From assembly GCF_014905175.1 (NCBI RefSeq), contig NC_057789.1, forward strand, positions 25,416,555 to 25,480,554: DNA of 64,000 nucleotides, written 5' to 3'. Positions within the stretch are counted from its first letter, which is position 1. Each line of letters opens with the position of its first letter. This document shows, in pieces, positions 1-12,980 of the stretch. Source of the DNA: Aphidius gifuensis. Lineage: Eukaryota; Arthropoda; Insecta; Hymenoptera; Braconidae. Under the pieces are notes generated by a model, which was given only the letters and a program-made list of their open reading frames with translations, had not been told where the DNA came from and searched no databases. Both the position numbers and the translations under genes were made by a program.

Positions 1-2140
1 TATATTTTCGGCGTAACACAAAAAGCCGCATGAACAAATATAGGTGCGTTATGAAATTATACATAATATATATTTATATTATTTCATTTTTTTCTTTTTA
101 TTTTTGCGGATTTCCGTTAATTCAGTTTAACTTTAACAAACACAGTATCAATATTCTAACGTATTATAAATTTTAAAAAATTAAATAAATTAAATTTTAG
201 AGCAAAAAAATTATATTTCGTTTTTTCATAAACAAGTTATGCAATAATAATTATGTGGTATATATTAATTGGTTGTCATGATGTCATTTGTAACGCAAGC
301 TAATAATCAGTCAACAGTTTATCATTAATATAATAATAATTTCATAGTGTTATTTATAAAATACATTTGACTCTGTTATTAAGACAACATTTACGACACA
401 TCACTGGGATATTTAAAAAGCTTTATTATTTTTATTGATGACAATATCATTGTGTATATTCGTGAGAAGTAATAATTTATTATAACAATTGTCAATATGA
501 CTCAAATGATAATACGTCTAAGATAATTATATAAATAATTAACTGATAATTTTTTAAAAAATGTTTATGTATTGGTTAATTGTTTTATTGATGCCTCATT
601 TTTTAAAAATAGTTTTTCTTTGTTAAAATTATTTTTATTTTATTATACAGTATATCAATTTGAATATTTTTTAAGTGAAAATAACCCATTATGGTCAGAC
701 GTAATTTAAATATTAAAATAAAATCAATATTTTTTTTATTTTACAAGTGAAAATAGCCCTTTATGGTCAGACATAAAATTATTTTAATAAATTTTTTAAC
801 TTATATTTGAAATAAATAATTATTTAGATATTTTTTCAACTAAATTTAATTAATTTAAAATATATTTATTATTTTTAGCATAATTTAATCATCATTAAAA
901 TTTTTTTTAAATTTTTTTTCAAATAATAAAAGTGTTCTTTCAATCAACCATGAATTTCTGAATTTTTATTTATACATTTTTTTTTTTTTTTCATATTTTA
1001 AAACACTTGCCTAGAGCAACAACCAAAGCATGAATGAATTTCGAGCAGGTTCATCCCCTAAAGACACACAACATTTGAAAAAAAAAATAAAAAGCAAAAA
1101 ATACCATGCTACTGTTAACGATTTAAAAAATAAAATTTAACATAAATGTTTCTAAAAAAGCATATTGCTAAATATTTTTTTCAACATGTTATCGTTTTTT
1201 TTTTTTTTTTTTCCTAGAGTTTATGAAAAGATATTTAAAATAAAAATAAAAAATTGAAATGTGCATGCATGTATCACTGTTATTATGTTTTTTATTTTAT
1301 TTATTTTTTTCACAATACGCTGTGACCATAAAACCGCGTGTTATCGGTTCAGCCTGAAGGCCTACACCGGTACGTATAGATAGCATTATGAAAAAATAAA
1401 AAAAAAAAAAGTAAATGAAATAAAAAAACGAAGCGATGCCAGTGTGCTTTGTGGTGGTCGCAATAAACATTGTTTCTTGAGGGAGAGATCTTATATATGT
1501 TGTGTTTTGCGGGCGGAGCATGACACACCAGCATATACGGCCCCAAGGTGCGGCTTTCGTTAATAAAAAAATTTAAAAAAATAAAAATTGTCCTTAACAA
1601 AGTCTATCTATATATTATTTCCATTTATATCCTAAAATTCTTCGTATACATCAAATGATATACCTATCCACTTAAAAACAAAAAAAAAAAAAAAAATAAT
1701 CATCATAAAATGAATGTAAAAATAAAAAAAAAAAATAAATATATATAAATGTATATCAAAAATTAAATTAAATTAAAACAATAATATAAAAAAATTTTTT
1801 TTTAAAATAGTAAAAAACAAAATGCCACTAACTTTTTTATTTCACATAATAAAATAATAAAAATTCAAGGTAGAGAAAAAAACATGCCGCATTGATATGT
1901 TGAAAGATGATTTTTTTTTTTCAAGCAAAAAGTAAAATAAATATAAATTAAAATATAAAATAATTATTTAACAATCATAAATAATTTTAATGGAATTTTT
2001 ATTGTTGAAATAATGATGTAAGGTATTTTTTTTTTTTTTTTTGTCAAGTAAATTTTGTTATTAGGAATTTGCAAACAAATGTTTCTTCAACTCGTTATTT
2101 TCATGGTGCACATATATTTGTGTTTATACAAGTACGTTAA
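1..2140. other. AT-rich non-coding flank
   Basis: No convincing coding exon is visible. The stretch is dominated by A and T runs and TA-rich sequence. One GC-richer island lies at about 1310-1560. It contains an ACCGGT hexamer at 1366-1371 and a GGCCCC run near 1540. Open frames across this island on the minus strand carry low-complexity Phe/Tyr-rich translations, as expected from A/T runs, and are not treated as genes. Confidence 0.6.
672..779. repeat. Two-copy short direct repeat
   Basis: Two copies of a unit of about 33 bp lie 73 bp apart, starting near 672 and 745. Both read AAGTGAAAATA, then a short variable CCC-containing stretch, then TTATGGTCAGAC. The spacer between them is AT-rich. 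This is a local tandem duplication or a pair of protein-binding sites; nothing further can be said from the sequence. Confidence 0.7.
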
Positions 2141-5100
2141 AAATAAAAAAGGGGGGGGTATAGTTGAGAGAAGGGAGATGTAACATTGCTTTGATGTTAG
2201 CCGCCGTCGCGGGGGACAGATATTATCATCGTCTCAGGAGTCATCTGTATGTGTGTGTCCCCGAGGGTGCCGCCTACCTCATCGTCAAAATATAATACAT
2301 GTTTTATATGGTAACGATATATATATATAAAATACAAACTCTATTATTTTTATTATTTGCCATATGACCAATGTCTATGACTGTTTCATGAATCATAGCT
2401 AAAATATATAATTTATATATAAAAAGTATTAAATAAAATAAATGATAAACTCATATGACAATTAGAAATTTGAAGACTTGATTATAATACATATATAAAA
2501 ATATCTTGTTGTATAAATCAAAGCTTCAGTTGGGGTTTAACTACCTGCTTATTCGCTGGTTGTTAATCGACCTCTCGTTATCTTCCCTAAGGTTTTAATG
2601 CCGACTTGTTCAGACACGGGCGAGCTCTCTACAAAACACGCATTTATTTATATTTATATATATATAATTATTTGAGGAGCCAAAAGAGGCTTGTTCATTC
2701 ATTTAAACTTTGAAGTGACAATATTTGTTACTCAAGACTAAAAATAACTATCACTGATAGGAAAAAAGAAAAAGAGAATAAAAAAAAAAAACCCATGATG
2801 ATGAAAACTGACAGACATTATTTGCTGGAGTAATATTCAACTATACTATATTTACCGAGATCTTTTGTTTCCGTCAATTTCCGTTTCCTGTACGGTCACA
2901 CATTAAAATATACCTTAACTTATGTATTATCGCTGTTCAAGTAAACATGGCGGTACCTATGATCACTTCCAAGACCAATGTGAAATGACAACTCAAAAAT
3001 ATTTTTCATGTGGAATGTGTCAACCATCATTATTCGTTTTGTTGTACATTTTATCTTATATAAATGTATATAATAAAAATAAAAACCCACCGAAAGATAG
3101 TTTAAATAAAAAGATGAGTCTTCTTATCATCATCATCATTATTTCCATTCATATTTTCTTTTATCCTTGAATACAATCTCATTAGAGCTGAGAAAAAAAA
3201 AAAATGAAATAAAAAATGTTGGGTATCTTTTTCTTCTTCTAGATTGGAAGAAATAACCTGCATGTGCTTTGTTGTTGTTGTTGTTGTTGTTGGCAAACTA
3301 GGAAGATGATGACACAGTGGCTTGAAGCACAAATATATTTTACAGATTATTTATCATTAAAATTATTTATAAAATCAAAAGGATATTAACCTTGCTCTGG
3401 TATTTTTATTTCAATTGAAAACTCTTTGTTCTGGTTGTCAAATGATTTACAAGTTCAATGGTAAACTATTTGCATAGATGGTTAGAAAAATAAAAAAAAA
3501 ATAAATTTAAAAAGAAAAAAAAAAAAAAAAAGACTAAATAATGTGAATCAGTCTTTCAGACTTCCTACCACCCAATGATCAAACTAACTTTCTCACGCGG
3601 AATAAATTGGCCGATCGGATTGCCCGGTCATCTCGGCATGCGAGGGAAACCACATTTTTATCCCACACCCAATTCCTCTCTTATACCGACCGGCCCATGA
3701 TGGTTTGATGCCTGAGAGCGCATTAAAGAAAAGAGCAAAGAGATATAGCAATGTGGCTATATAACAAATTTATTTATATTTTATTTTTTATTTTTTGTTC
3801 TGTTGGTAGTTTTATATATATAAAAGAAAAGAGAGGCCGTGACGAAAATCAGTGTGGCCGAACCAAGAGATAGTGTGTATACCCCTGGCAGAAGCTGCCC
3901 CAGGCAACAATATATGCTGAGATTCCCATACGACCATATCAGAAAGGTTCATTACGCGAGACGTTGTGGTCACGTTCAAGTAATAGTTGCGGAGGTGGAG
4001 AAACGATATATAAAATAAAAAAAAATAGGATCTCTATGGATCTTAAGAATTGCAATGGTGGTGGCTACATATTGATCAAAAATATAAAGCCAGCATGTGG
4101 CTTCATATACATAAAAATAATTTAACAAGCTCATTAACTTTCTGAGACATTTTGATAAAAATAATGATCATATTTTATGAATTTTTGGAGACAATATATT
4201 GTCTATTTGCAGGTGATATGATCTACCAAAAAAATTCAAATTTTCAAGTTTCATTGTGCATCAAAAAACATTCCAAGTATGTGTATGATCAACCCCTTTA
4301 ATTTTTTTGTTGTCTCTTTTGTGTATTGACCAGCCCTGTCGCGGCTTCTTCAATATATTGAACAACAAATGTGTGGAGTCATATGAGAATCAACCAATCA
4401 AATGATTGTGAATGATCTTACAAGGCGTGGTTATCCACCTCTTTTTTATTCTCAATAATATAACCCCCCTTTTTAACAATATTATTATTATTGTGGTTTG
4501 TAAAAGTTGTATATAAATTCCCTCTCTCTTGTTGGCTATATATATATATATTTTTTTTTCTTATTTTCAAGATGCTGCTGATGGAACACACGAGGCCGTA
4601 CACAGTTAAACTTGGCGGGGAGTAAATATCCACTAGGCTGCCTTCCAATTTTTTTAGTAACAAAAATAATAGTGGGGGGAGAGAGAGCCTCTGTTTTCAA
4701 GACTACTGTGCATTTCCCACGTGCCCTGGGAACCCTTGCGGCAAACTCCACTGAGCACGGCCCCCGCATACGTATATATATATATATTTTCAGTCTTCGC
4801 GGCCTTTCTCTTTTTCTCTCTTCAAGCCGCATATAACTAATATATGTATAAAGTCACAAATACATATACAAACAATATATTTATATATTGTAATATTGTC
4901 CTTTTTTCTTCTCTTTGACACAGACAATTTAAATACACACACATACATGTCTTGAGTTAAAAAAGAGTTGGGACTCATGTGATGAGGAAGACTGCGCACA
5001 TCAATTCACAAACATATCACCTTCAAGAAGCTGCGCAGTATTTGATATTCATTGGCGATTTCTATTTTTCATCTAAAAAAAAATATATTACTCAATATTT

Positions 5101-6180
5101 CATTTTGATAAAAATTACAGAAGTTTTATTTAACATTGAGAATAATTTATTTATTTTTTTAAAATTAAGATATCAATGTGATGTATGCTTTTTTTATTTT
5201 TATTTTTTGATGGAATAAATGAATATGTCATTCACGTATATATCTACTATAAAATATATTTATGTCAATGGTATATAAGCTCGACATTATTTTTATTGGA
5301 ATTTAAAAATATATAAATAGAAATTAATAAAATTTGATGATTATATAGCATTGTAATGAAGGCTTTTAAAAGTTGAAAAAATTTTTTTTTTTGGGCGCCA
5401 GGATATTTATGCTACTGCCCCTCAGTAGGGGGTAAAGTAACCCTCACATAAAGTTGTGTCTTTTATTCTTCTTCTGAAAGTTTCAAAGTAACAGTTTACC
5501 TCTGTCGCAAGATGATGATGACGATGATGATGATGATAATAATGATGATGATGATGATGCAGAAAATTTTATAGATGTAAGAGGGAGAAAAAGAGGGATG
5601 CTCCTGATATGAGGGCGGTCCCAAAATTGTAAACAAATAAGAGAAGGGATGGATGAGGGACAGGGTGAGGATTAAAAATTACAGCTTGAATCTCACAAGC
5701 AGGAGCCACCAAGAAGCCACCTTCACGAAGGATTTGTGAATAAGCGCGTCTGCTATTCGAGGACCGTGCACGAACCAGGGGATATATATATTTATTTTTT
5801 TTTTTTTTGAATGAAAAAGAATACAGGAAAAAAAAGGAAAAAGCCAACAACAACAACAAAGAAAGTTAAAGAAAAAAAAAAAAGGAGCTACACTAAAGCG
5901 TCTTTCGCACCAATACTATAACACAATTTTGAATATTGTGTGGACTTTTTTTTTATTTATTTATTTATTTTATTTTTGGGGAGGGTTATGTGTATGCATG
6001 GTAGAATATATAGCTAGGGCATGGAAGGAGTCGCTCGAATTCGGTAGGGAGGTAACCCTGGATATATATATTCCCTCCACTGTTTTATTCCCTTTCCCTC
6101 TACCCCCCTTTTTTTTTTTTTTTGTTATTTATTTTTTTATATGAAATTTTTTTCGTTAATTTTTTTTATTTTTGATTCAG
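2141..6180. other. Non-coding flank with GC-richer islands
   Basis: No gene is recognised. GC-richer islands stand out against the AT background at roughly 2190-2280, 2520-2640, 3560-3720, 3840-3990, 4560-4760, 5390-5450 and 5690-5790. The 2520-2640 island holds CTACCTG (2541-2547), the reverse complement of the Zelda heptamer CAGGTAG. Around 3893-3914 there is an imperfect hairpin (CCTGGCAG, then CTGCCCCAGG). Simple repeats include (GTT)n near 3270-3292 and (GAT)n near 5510-5560. These islands are candidate regulatory elements upstream of drm, by position only. Confidence 0.45.
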
Positions 6181-6421
6181 GACAAACGATTCCCTCCTCC
6201 ACAAGTGCAGAGTGGAAGCTCAAAGAGGATATCTTGGTGGTGCTTTATACACTGCGGGAACGGTCTACTGTCTTCGGGTGTCTACTATATTCGGGCTACC
6301 AAGTACCAAGGAGCGTGGAAGCCGGAGAAGCAGTAACCAACCAACCGGACCCGTCGAGACCCAAAGGTTCAGTCTACTCCGTGCGTCCAAACGGTCCAGA
6401 CCTGTGAACAGGCCTTCCTAA
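6181..6421 (+). CDS. Possible terminal coding exon, reading frame unresolved
   Basis: A sharply GC-richer block follows a good 3' splice site: a T-rich tract ending GATTCAG at 6180. All three forward frames are open for a long way. The frame beginning at 6181 (D-K-R-F-P-P-P) runs 51 codons to TAA at 6334 and contains a Lys-Arg pair and several Trp. The frame through 6182 runs to TAA at 6419-6421. The frame through 6180 runs to TGA near 6405. I recognise none of the three products. No matching upstream exon is evident nearby. It could be the last exon of a gene lying to the left, a 5' non-coding exon of drm, or a conserved non-coding element. Weak support. Confidence 0.25.
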
Positions 6422-8939
6422 CAATTTTTTAATACTTGTGTCATATAAGAAAACATATTTTTTATTTTATGTAAATTACAATACTTGTAATTTATTTAAC
6501 TTTTTTTTTTTCACATCGATATTCAATTCTTGTGCAACAGTATTATTATTTTATTTTATTTTTTTTTAAAATATATATTCATATTTATTCAAGAACAAAT
6601 TATAAATTTTTTTTTTTATTTTAAATCGAGGATAATATTGACGTCATCGGATATTATTGAAGTTTTTTATTTTGCTGTTTTTAAACAACGTTAAATTGGT
6701 AAGTCAAATAAAACATTTAATTAAATAATATTTATCTATATATTTTATTTTTTTTTCGAGTATTTATTTTTATAATTTGGCAACCGATAAATTGTTTATT
6801 TTCTTTATTTTTTTTTTTCAAACAAAAACCATCAATTTATCAAGAGAAAAACCCAAAAAAAAAAAAAAAAACATCTTAATTTTGTATTTTTTGTTTTCTG
6901 TGATGAGTTGATATTTTCGAAACCGTATAATGTCCAATTCGTTTCGCTCAATTAATCCCTAGTTTAGTTTTTTCTCAAGTGTAAACGTAAATTTGACCAT
7001 TTATCAAACGAAAAAATAAAAATGATCATTCAATACTTGCCCTGCATCACTCGAGGGTTCGGCCATATATTTCCAAGTCATTAGAGGGATGATTATCATC
7101 AAAAACTATAACATAAAAAATTTTTAAAATTAATAAAATATTTTTTTTTACAAATATTAGTATTGAAAAATAAAAGCTGTTGTATATTATTGGGGCATGT
7201 GTATATTTAACCACCATTTTAAAGCGTATCAAATACAAGTAGGATGATATAGAAAGACGCGTTATTGGAGCCCTTGTGGCATTACAATCAGCTCGCGTGT
7301 TCAGGGTGGGGAGGGTGTGGTCCCCGCGGCGTGTGGCAGTGGCAGAAACAGCGGCGGTTGGTCTTCTTCACCAGTAGCCGCCTAAAAAACCGGTAGCTCC
7401 ATTTTAACGTAGGGCGTTGCACAGTAGCTGTTCTTTGGTTGGCTAAGACCTCACCTTCATTCACCTCAGTCTTCTTCTTACTCCTTTCTTATTCGTATAT
7501 TAAACTTTGATACGCGTTATTTTATCTTGACCACCATTTCAATTTTTTTTTCCATCATTTGTTTCACATTGTTAATAATAAATTAATCTACATACATAAA
7601 TTCAAAATTCATAAATGACAAATTCAATCAATTACTCTACTATCACCATGCAAATAGTTTCAAAAAAAAATTAAGACTTTAAGAGAAAGACATTTTGTTT
7701 GCGTGCGTAATACGGTTGTCCAATTAGAGTCCATCGCCGTTAGGCTTGTTAACCAACTGGGATACGCCCCGGCACGCTTCTTTTTTTTATTTTTATACAC
7801 AACATTTGGACAAGCCACTTTGTTCGAGTGTGTTTACACATATATATATCCTCTTATGTCCTTTCTATCCACTATTCAGTAGCTAAAGCACAATAACTAG
7901 GATTTAGAATTTTAATAATTGCTCTTTATTTTTCTTACCTCATCATCATCATCATCATCATCATCATCTTCTCATTCTATTTCATTTATTTTTTGTTCGT
8001 TTATTTGTTATTATTATTTCATGTGAATAACATCTTTGTTGAAGTTATTCCGCCCCCATGACTATATATGTCCGTAGGAGGGTAACTGTTAATTTCATTT
8101 TACTTCATATCATTATGTTTTTTTCATTTTTATTCTTTTACAGTTGATATAGTTAATACCTGAAATTTAAAAATATAAAAATTTCTCTAAATGATCATTC
8201 AATGCTATCTTAATTTTGATGTTTATTTATCTGTTGATATATTTGAAGGAGTGTAGAATAAATGATTGAATAATTTATATTTGAATGATCAAGTGTGAGT
8301 GACAGTGGCAATGAACCTCAGTAGCTATATAAGCTATGTATATGTATATTGAGGAATCATATGGGATGATGAAAATGTCACCAGTCAAAATTCCAGCTTC
8401 CAATCAGATTAAAAGAGGTGTTAAAAATCCATACCTTTTACCTTTCGAGGTGTTTTTTTTATTATTTAATTTTATTGTGTGTAGAGAAAGATGTGAGAAA
8501 AAATAAAAATAAAAAACGGTAGACGGGGTAGAGAGAGAGTGTCTTATCTTAACATTGGAATTCTCAATGTTGTATATGAGTGTTAGTGACTATCTATATA
8601 ACACATTTATTGGTTCGAAGCTGGAATTCCAAAGTGACAATCTAATCTTGCCAAAATCGCTGTTATGTGTTTTGCTACCACACACAAAAAAATAAACCAA
8701 ATAAAATTTTTAAAAATATATTTTTAAGGGGCAAAAGAAACTAAAATAATAAATGAAATTCCAAAACAAGTGTCCAAGTTGTTTTATATATATAGCAACA
8801 CATTGGAAATATACTTGTATAAATTCTTCACAATATGATAAAATCTTTTTTTTTTTATTTTTTATTTGAAATATTTTTATTATTTCAAGCTACAATCTTA
8901 AATCATTGATCATCTCGTTGTGGCAAAGCAATTGACCTC
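6422..8939. other. Non-coding 5' flank of drm
   Basis: Mostly A/T runs. A prominent GC-rich island lies at about 7250-7480, with G-rich and GTGTGG-type sequence and an AAACCGGT at 7387-7394. A smaller island lies at about 7690-7780. A (TCA)n microsatellite lies at about 7942-7970. No open frame here looks like a protein. The 7.25-7.48 kb island is a reasonable candidate for a drm promoter-distal enhancer or an upstream non-coding exon; that is positional inference. Confidence 0.45.
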
Positions 8940-9405
8940 ATCTTAATGTTTCTCAGGTAGCAGCCAATTGTACAAGAGAGATAATCCTTGAGAGAGAAAG
9001 AGGAAGAGACAAATCGAGGTGAGATCACACACGTATACATATTGAAAAATAAAAAAGCAAAAGAGATATTATAAAAAAAAATTATATTAAAACAACTGCA
9101 GTGTAAAATTAAAAGCGCAAGAGGAGAAAACAATTTTTTTGATTAAAAAAAAAAAAATAATAAAAGAGGTGTATTATATGTATATATATATTGGTGATTG
9201 TGTGTTAAAGACAGAGAGGTAAAAGTCAAACTGATACAACAAGCAACGAGGTGTGTTGGAATATATATAGCCTAAGAAGAGGATTTGTGAGGAAAAAAAA
9301 AAAAACAAAAAATAAAAAGGAGAGGGATATACCCCGGGCAATAGACGGAGGAGAAGTATAGTCTGTATCGAGCAAGCGCGAGGAAGCGGTGGGAATATTA
9401 TAAGG
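8940..9405 (+). promoter_or_regulatory. Proximal 5' flank and 5' UTR of drm
   Basis: The stretch directly before the drm start codon contains CAGGTAG at 8954-8960, the heptamer bound by the early zygotic activator Zelda in Drosophila. It also has GAGAGAG-type tracts near 8975-9010 and 9215, which resemble GAGA-factor sites. GC content rises from about 9330 towards the start codon, as expected for a 5' UTR. No TATA box at a defined distance could be assigned. The role is inferred from position and motifs. Confidence 0.4.
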
Positions 9406-12134
9406 ATGTTCGCGATAATGCCAATGGAGACAGAGGGGCACGGCAGGGAGTTCGGCCGCCGGCAGAAGATGCGCGCCAAGTGCACAGTTGAGTTCGTTTG
9501 CAAGTACTGCCAACGGCGTTTTACCAAGCCCTACAACCTCATGATACATGAACGTAGTCACAAGGACGACGTGACCTTCACCTGTGAGGTCTGCGGAAAG
9601 TCCTTCAAACGACAGGACAATCTTAAACAGCACAGGTACATATATTTATTTTTTAAAAAATTTTTTCCTCCATTTTTTTTTATTAATAATTTAATTAGTC
9701 AAATTTATATTTTAATATTATACTAGTTTTTTAATTTTCTTTCTCTCTATTTTTACATGTGTTGTATGTATATTTAAAAAATTATTACATATTTTCTATT
9801 AATTTTTTTTTTCTATAACGTGATGACTAAAAAAAAAAAAAAAATTTGTGAGTCATTTTTCAATTTATTTAAATATACAACGTGACTAAAAAAAAAAAAA
9901 AAAAATTAATAAATATTTATATCATATAAATCATCATTAATATAAAATGTTTTTTAAAATGAATAATTTTATTTAAATAATAGTCGGGTATATTTTTTGA
10001 AGTGCAATTTAATTTTTTGGGTTGATAGATATTTAGACGATCCGTCGGTATGGTTGTGTGATGATGACAGTTTGATGGGACCGGTGTGTTTATAGACTCC
10101 ATATGATACTGTTGCTTTTGTTCAGCTTGATACATAAATTTTTTTCTCAATCATATAAACCTAGTTAATATATATTTTTTTTTTGACTTTGATCGAGTAC
10201 TGTGATGTAGAATTACATAAATTTTTTTCATTATTTATATGATTATTATTTTTGACCTCTATATTATTTATTTATTTGATTTTGATCGTGAAAAGAATCA
10301 AGATTTTTGGTCAGGGCTATTATTGTACAGATCAGCTGAATTTCCGTATCATTGATGGGCCCAGAGGGTGACAATTGCACGACACAAAAAAAGAGGGAGG
10401 CAAAAGATCGATGGGCCTGCAGGGTATTTTTCATTTGTAAATATAAATAAATAAATAAATGTATGCAACACACATAGTGCACACGATATCATGAAAACCG
10501 GTCGGATGACTTTGATTTTTTTCATTAAAAATTGCAAATCGCGATAGTCGATGAGAGTCAAAAAAAAAAAAAAAAAAAAACGACGGACGAATTTGCAATG
10601 AAGCTTTTGGACCCATAGTGAATTCGTAGGTTAATTTTTTTCTTCTTTATTTGTTAATATTTTATTTATTTTTTTAAGACTGTGTGAGAATGGAATAGCA
10701 CCGCTCACTTTAGTCCACAATATTTAGCTCTCGCGTTTTTTGCTTTCACGCACTGTCCGTCGGGACAATAAGAATGTCCTCTGGGCCACCAGCCATAAAT
10801 CTCATGATTTTTAAATATTCGGTATATTTTGCCATCCTACTTATACATTTATTTATTATTATCTTATTAATTTTTTATTTATTTATATTTTTTTTTCTAT
10901 CCAACTGTCATCACCATAATCCTGTAGAGTCAACAATATTATTAAAGTCACATTTAATTCACTTAATTGAGTCATAATTTTTATATTTTATGGGTTAATA
11001 AGTCAAGCATTAAAATAATTTATTACATTATATTTATAATATATATATGATATTTAAAAGATTAATTATAAATAGCTAATTAAATTATATATTTCATCAT
11101 TAACATCAGTATCTAGTATAAATTAATAATTTTCATTTGACCTAGATTAAAAATAAAATAATAATTTTATAAATTTTATTGAAATATAAATTTTTTAAAT
11201 CGTTAAATTTCATTTAAAATATACTGTCAGAGTTCCCTTATACTTTCACAATAACGCCAATAGAATTTAATAGAAATAATCGTGAATAATAAATCAAATG
11301 GTAACATTGCTACAAAACAAGATAAAGAGCCTTTTAAATTTAACATGTATAGTGTGTGATAAACCATTGCAAGTACTCGTGTAAAAAAAAAAAAAATATA
11401 TAAGACAACTGGGGGGCAGAAGCGCGAAATATTTAATTTATATTACAAAAGTTAATTTTTTTTTTTGAGGGATGGTATATAAATCAATGATTTAACGGTG
11501 GTAGACTAATTGATACCTTGTTTATAACGGCGGTGGCCTTGTTTTCTGTTCTGTTGTAGATGTGGGTGGCGGTGAGCGGGAGCTCTGAAACCCCCTGCAC
11601 CTTCACACAACATCAAATATAAATTAAAAAAAAAAAAAATAACGAGAGATAAAAATCAAAAAAATATATCAAGCAGATGTGATTTCCCGGCCCTCCACCC
11701 TCTTTCTAACTTTGTCCTTATAATCAAATAATAAATTACAACTGATTTTACAATATATAATTTAAAAAAAAAATATATCAGCATTCGGTTATAAAAAATA
11801 CACATACAAACACACCCGGGTTAGACGAGACAATATTGTTGAAAAAAAAAAAAAACATTATTATTATTATTAAAAAGGAAAAATATATATAGACACAAAT
11901 ATCTGTCACCCAGCATGCAAATAACTTTTAATTTACAATCGTTGCATGTATCTAATAAATTTAAAAATCAAAAAAAAAAATAAAAATAAATTTATATTCG
12001 TGATGACAACAAACAAGCATATCCTTATTCCCAATGTTTCGGTCTATCTCTGTTCCAGGAGCATACACTCCGTTCCTTACAAGGGCTCCAATGGATACTC
12101 GAAAGGCTATTCGAATGGCTACTCTAGGTATTAG
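9406..12134 (+). CDS. drm: Drumstick, two-finger C2H2 protein (exons 9406-9635 and 12059-12134)
   Basis: Two coding exons joined by a GT-AG intron give about 101 residues. The start MFAIM matches the family's MFA-type start. Finger 1 is C32-x2-C35-x12-H48-x3-H52 with the family core FTKPYNLMIHERSH. Finger 2 is C60, C63, H76 and H80. The intron cuts the Arg77 codon after two bases (phase 2), so the last zinc ligand, His80, comes from exon 2. Exon 2 adds SIHS and then a Gly-Tyr-Ser-rich tail ending at TAG. Drm belongs to the odd-skipped family. In Drosophila it lacks the later fingers and acts in the nucleus and cytoplasm by binding Lines through finger 1, so that Bowl accumulates; it is needed for foregut, hindgut and leg-joint patterning. 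That role is carried over from the family. Its neighbour in this window is a bowl/sob-type paralog in convergent orientation. Confidence 0.9.
9636..12058 (+). other. drm intron
   Basis: The intron of 2423 bp begins GTACAT after CACAG and ends in a pyrimidine-rich tract TCTATCTCTGTTCCAG. It contains two near-copies of a GTGACTAAAAA run near 9820 and 9890. A GC-richer stretch with GGGCCC (10357-10362) and ACCGGT (10080-10085, 10497-10502) lies at about 10020-10620. A second GC-richer patch lies at about 11400-11600. No further coding exon is visible. First introns of such genes often hold enhancers, but nothing here proves it. Confidence 0.7.
12059..12134 (+). CDS. drm: drm terminal coding exon
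   Basis: This short exon completes codon 77 (AG plus G, Arg) and encodes 24 more residues before TAG at 12132-12134. The first residues after the Arg are SIHS, corresponding to the last His of finger 2 and the start of the finger linker in five-finger relatives (YIHS). What follows is not a finger but VPYKGSNGYSKGYSNGYSRY, a short Gly-Tyr-Ser repeat. The third finger present in odd, sob and bowl is thus absent. The splice acceptor is strong, and the frame joins exon 1 exactly. Confidence 0.85.
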
Positions 12135-12980
12135 AAGCCAAATCCAGCCGACATTCCAATTCATTACCCCAAATTCCTTTAGTAGACATTTTTTTTTTTT
12201 AAATATATATTTTTTTAATATCAATTTTTTTTTTTTTTTTTTCATTCTACTATATCTGTAGTTTTTATTTGAAAAAAAAAAAAAAAAAAAACCTTAACCC
12301 AACCTTCAGCTAACCCCTACGACACCCGAGAGGATTAACAACAAAAAAAAAGAAATACAAACGAGATTTGACAAACGAAGACGACAACAATGTGACAACG
12401 AGAGACTGGCTGACTCAACATGTCCTGTTTCCACTTAAATTCATTTTCCTTTAATTAAAAAAATCATATCCTATCATACCTAATGGCGTGCATCATCATC
12501 ATCATCGTCATCGTGATCACCATCATCAACAACGAGAAGAAAAAAATAATTATTATTGGAGCATTATTGGATAAATATTAAAACAAATGACAAAATTCCT
12601 TGAGGCAAATATTATAAATTGGAGTGCGTAATAACCGGGCGTTACAAAAAAAAAATTTTGCTACTGAAGTGTAGCAATGAAGTGCTACTGTGGAACCACG
12701 CCCAGGCCCCGGGCGACATTTGGGCTCCCCCCTTTTTGTACCATCTGAATTTGTTGGGCCTTACTAAATGCTACTGGTATTTATTTTGGATGCATTATTT
12801 TATCAACAATCTGCAAATTAACATGGATATTTTATTGAATCATAAATTGAAGAATAATATTTTCTTTTATTGGAATAAAATGAAAATTTATATGAATATC
12901 GTTCATTTGATCATGTCAATGACAAACTTGTTCAATAATTTTATGGATGGTTGACCTTGATATATACAGATGGGGAATCA
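12135..12980 (+). other. 3' UTR and downstream flank of drm
   Basis: The region follows the drm stop codon. It has A/T runs, then a GC-richer patch at about 12600-12760 with CCAGGCCCCGGGC and TTGGGCC. An open frame of 111 codons at 12619-12954 is low in complexity and Ile/Asn/Met-rich, so it is not called. AATAAA-like signals occur near 12870, but none can be assigned with certainty. TGACCTTGA at 12952-12960 matches the FTZ-F1/ERR monomer site. Confidence 0.4.

Noticed and set aside
9174..9633. Minus-strand open frames of 117 and 135 codons over drm exon 1
   Set aside because: They mirror the GC-rich drm coding exon and run into Phe-rich A/T sequence; the plus-strand finger protein explains the region.
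12619..12954. 111-codon plus-strand open frame after drm
   Set aside because: Rich in Asn, Ile, Met and Phe with no domain, signal peptide or splice context; fits chance in AT-rich DNA.
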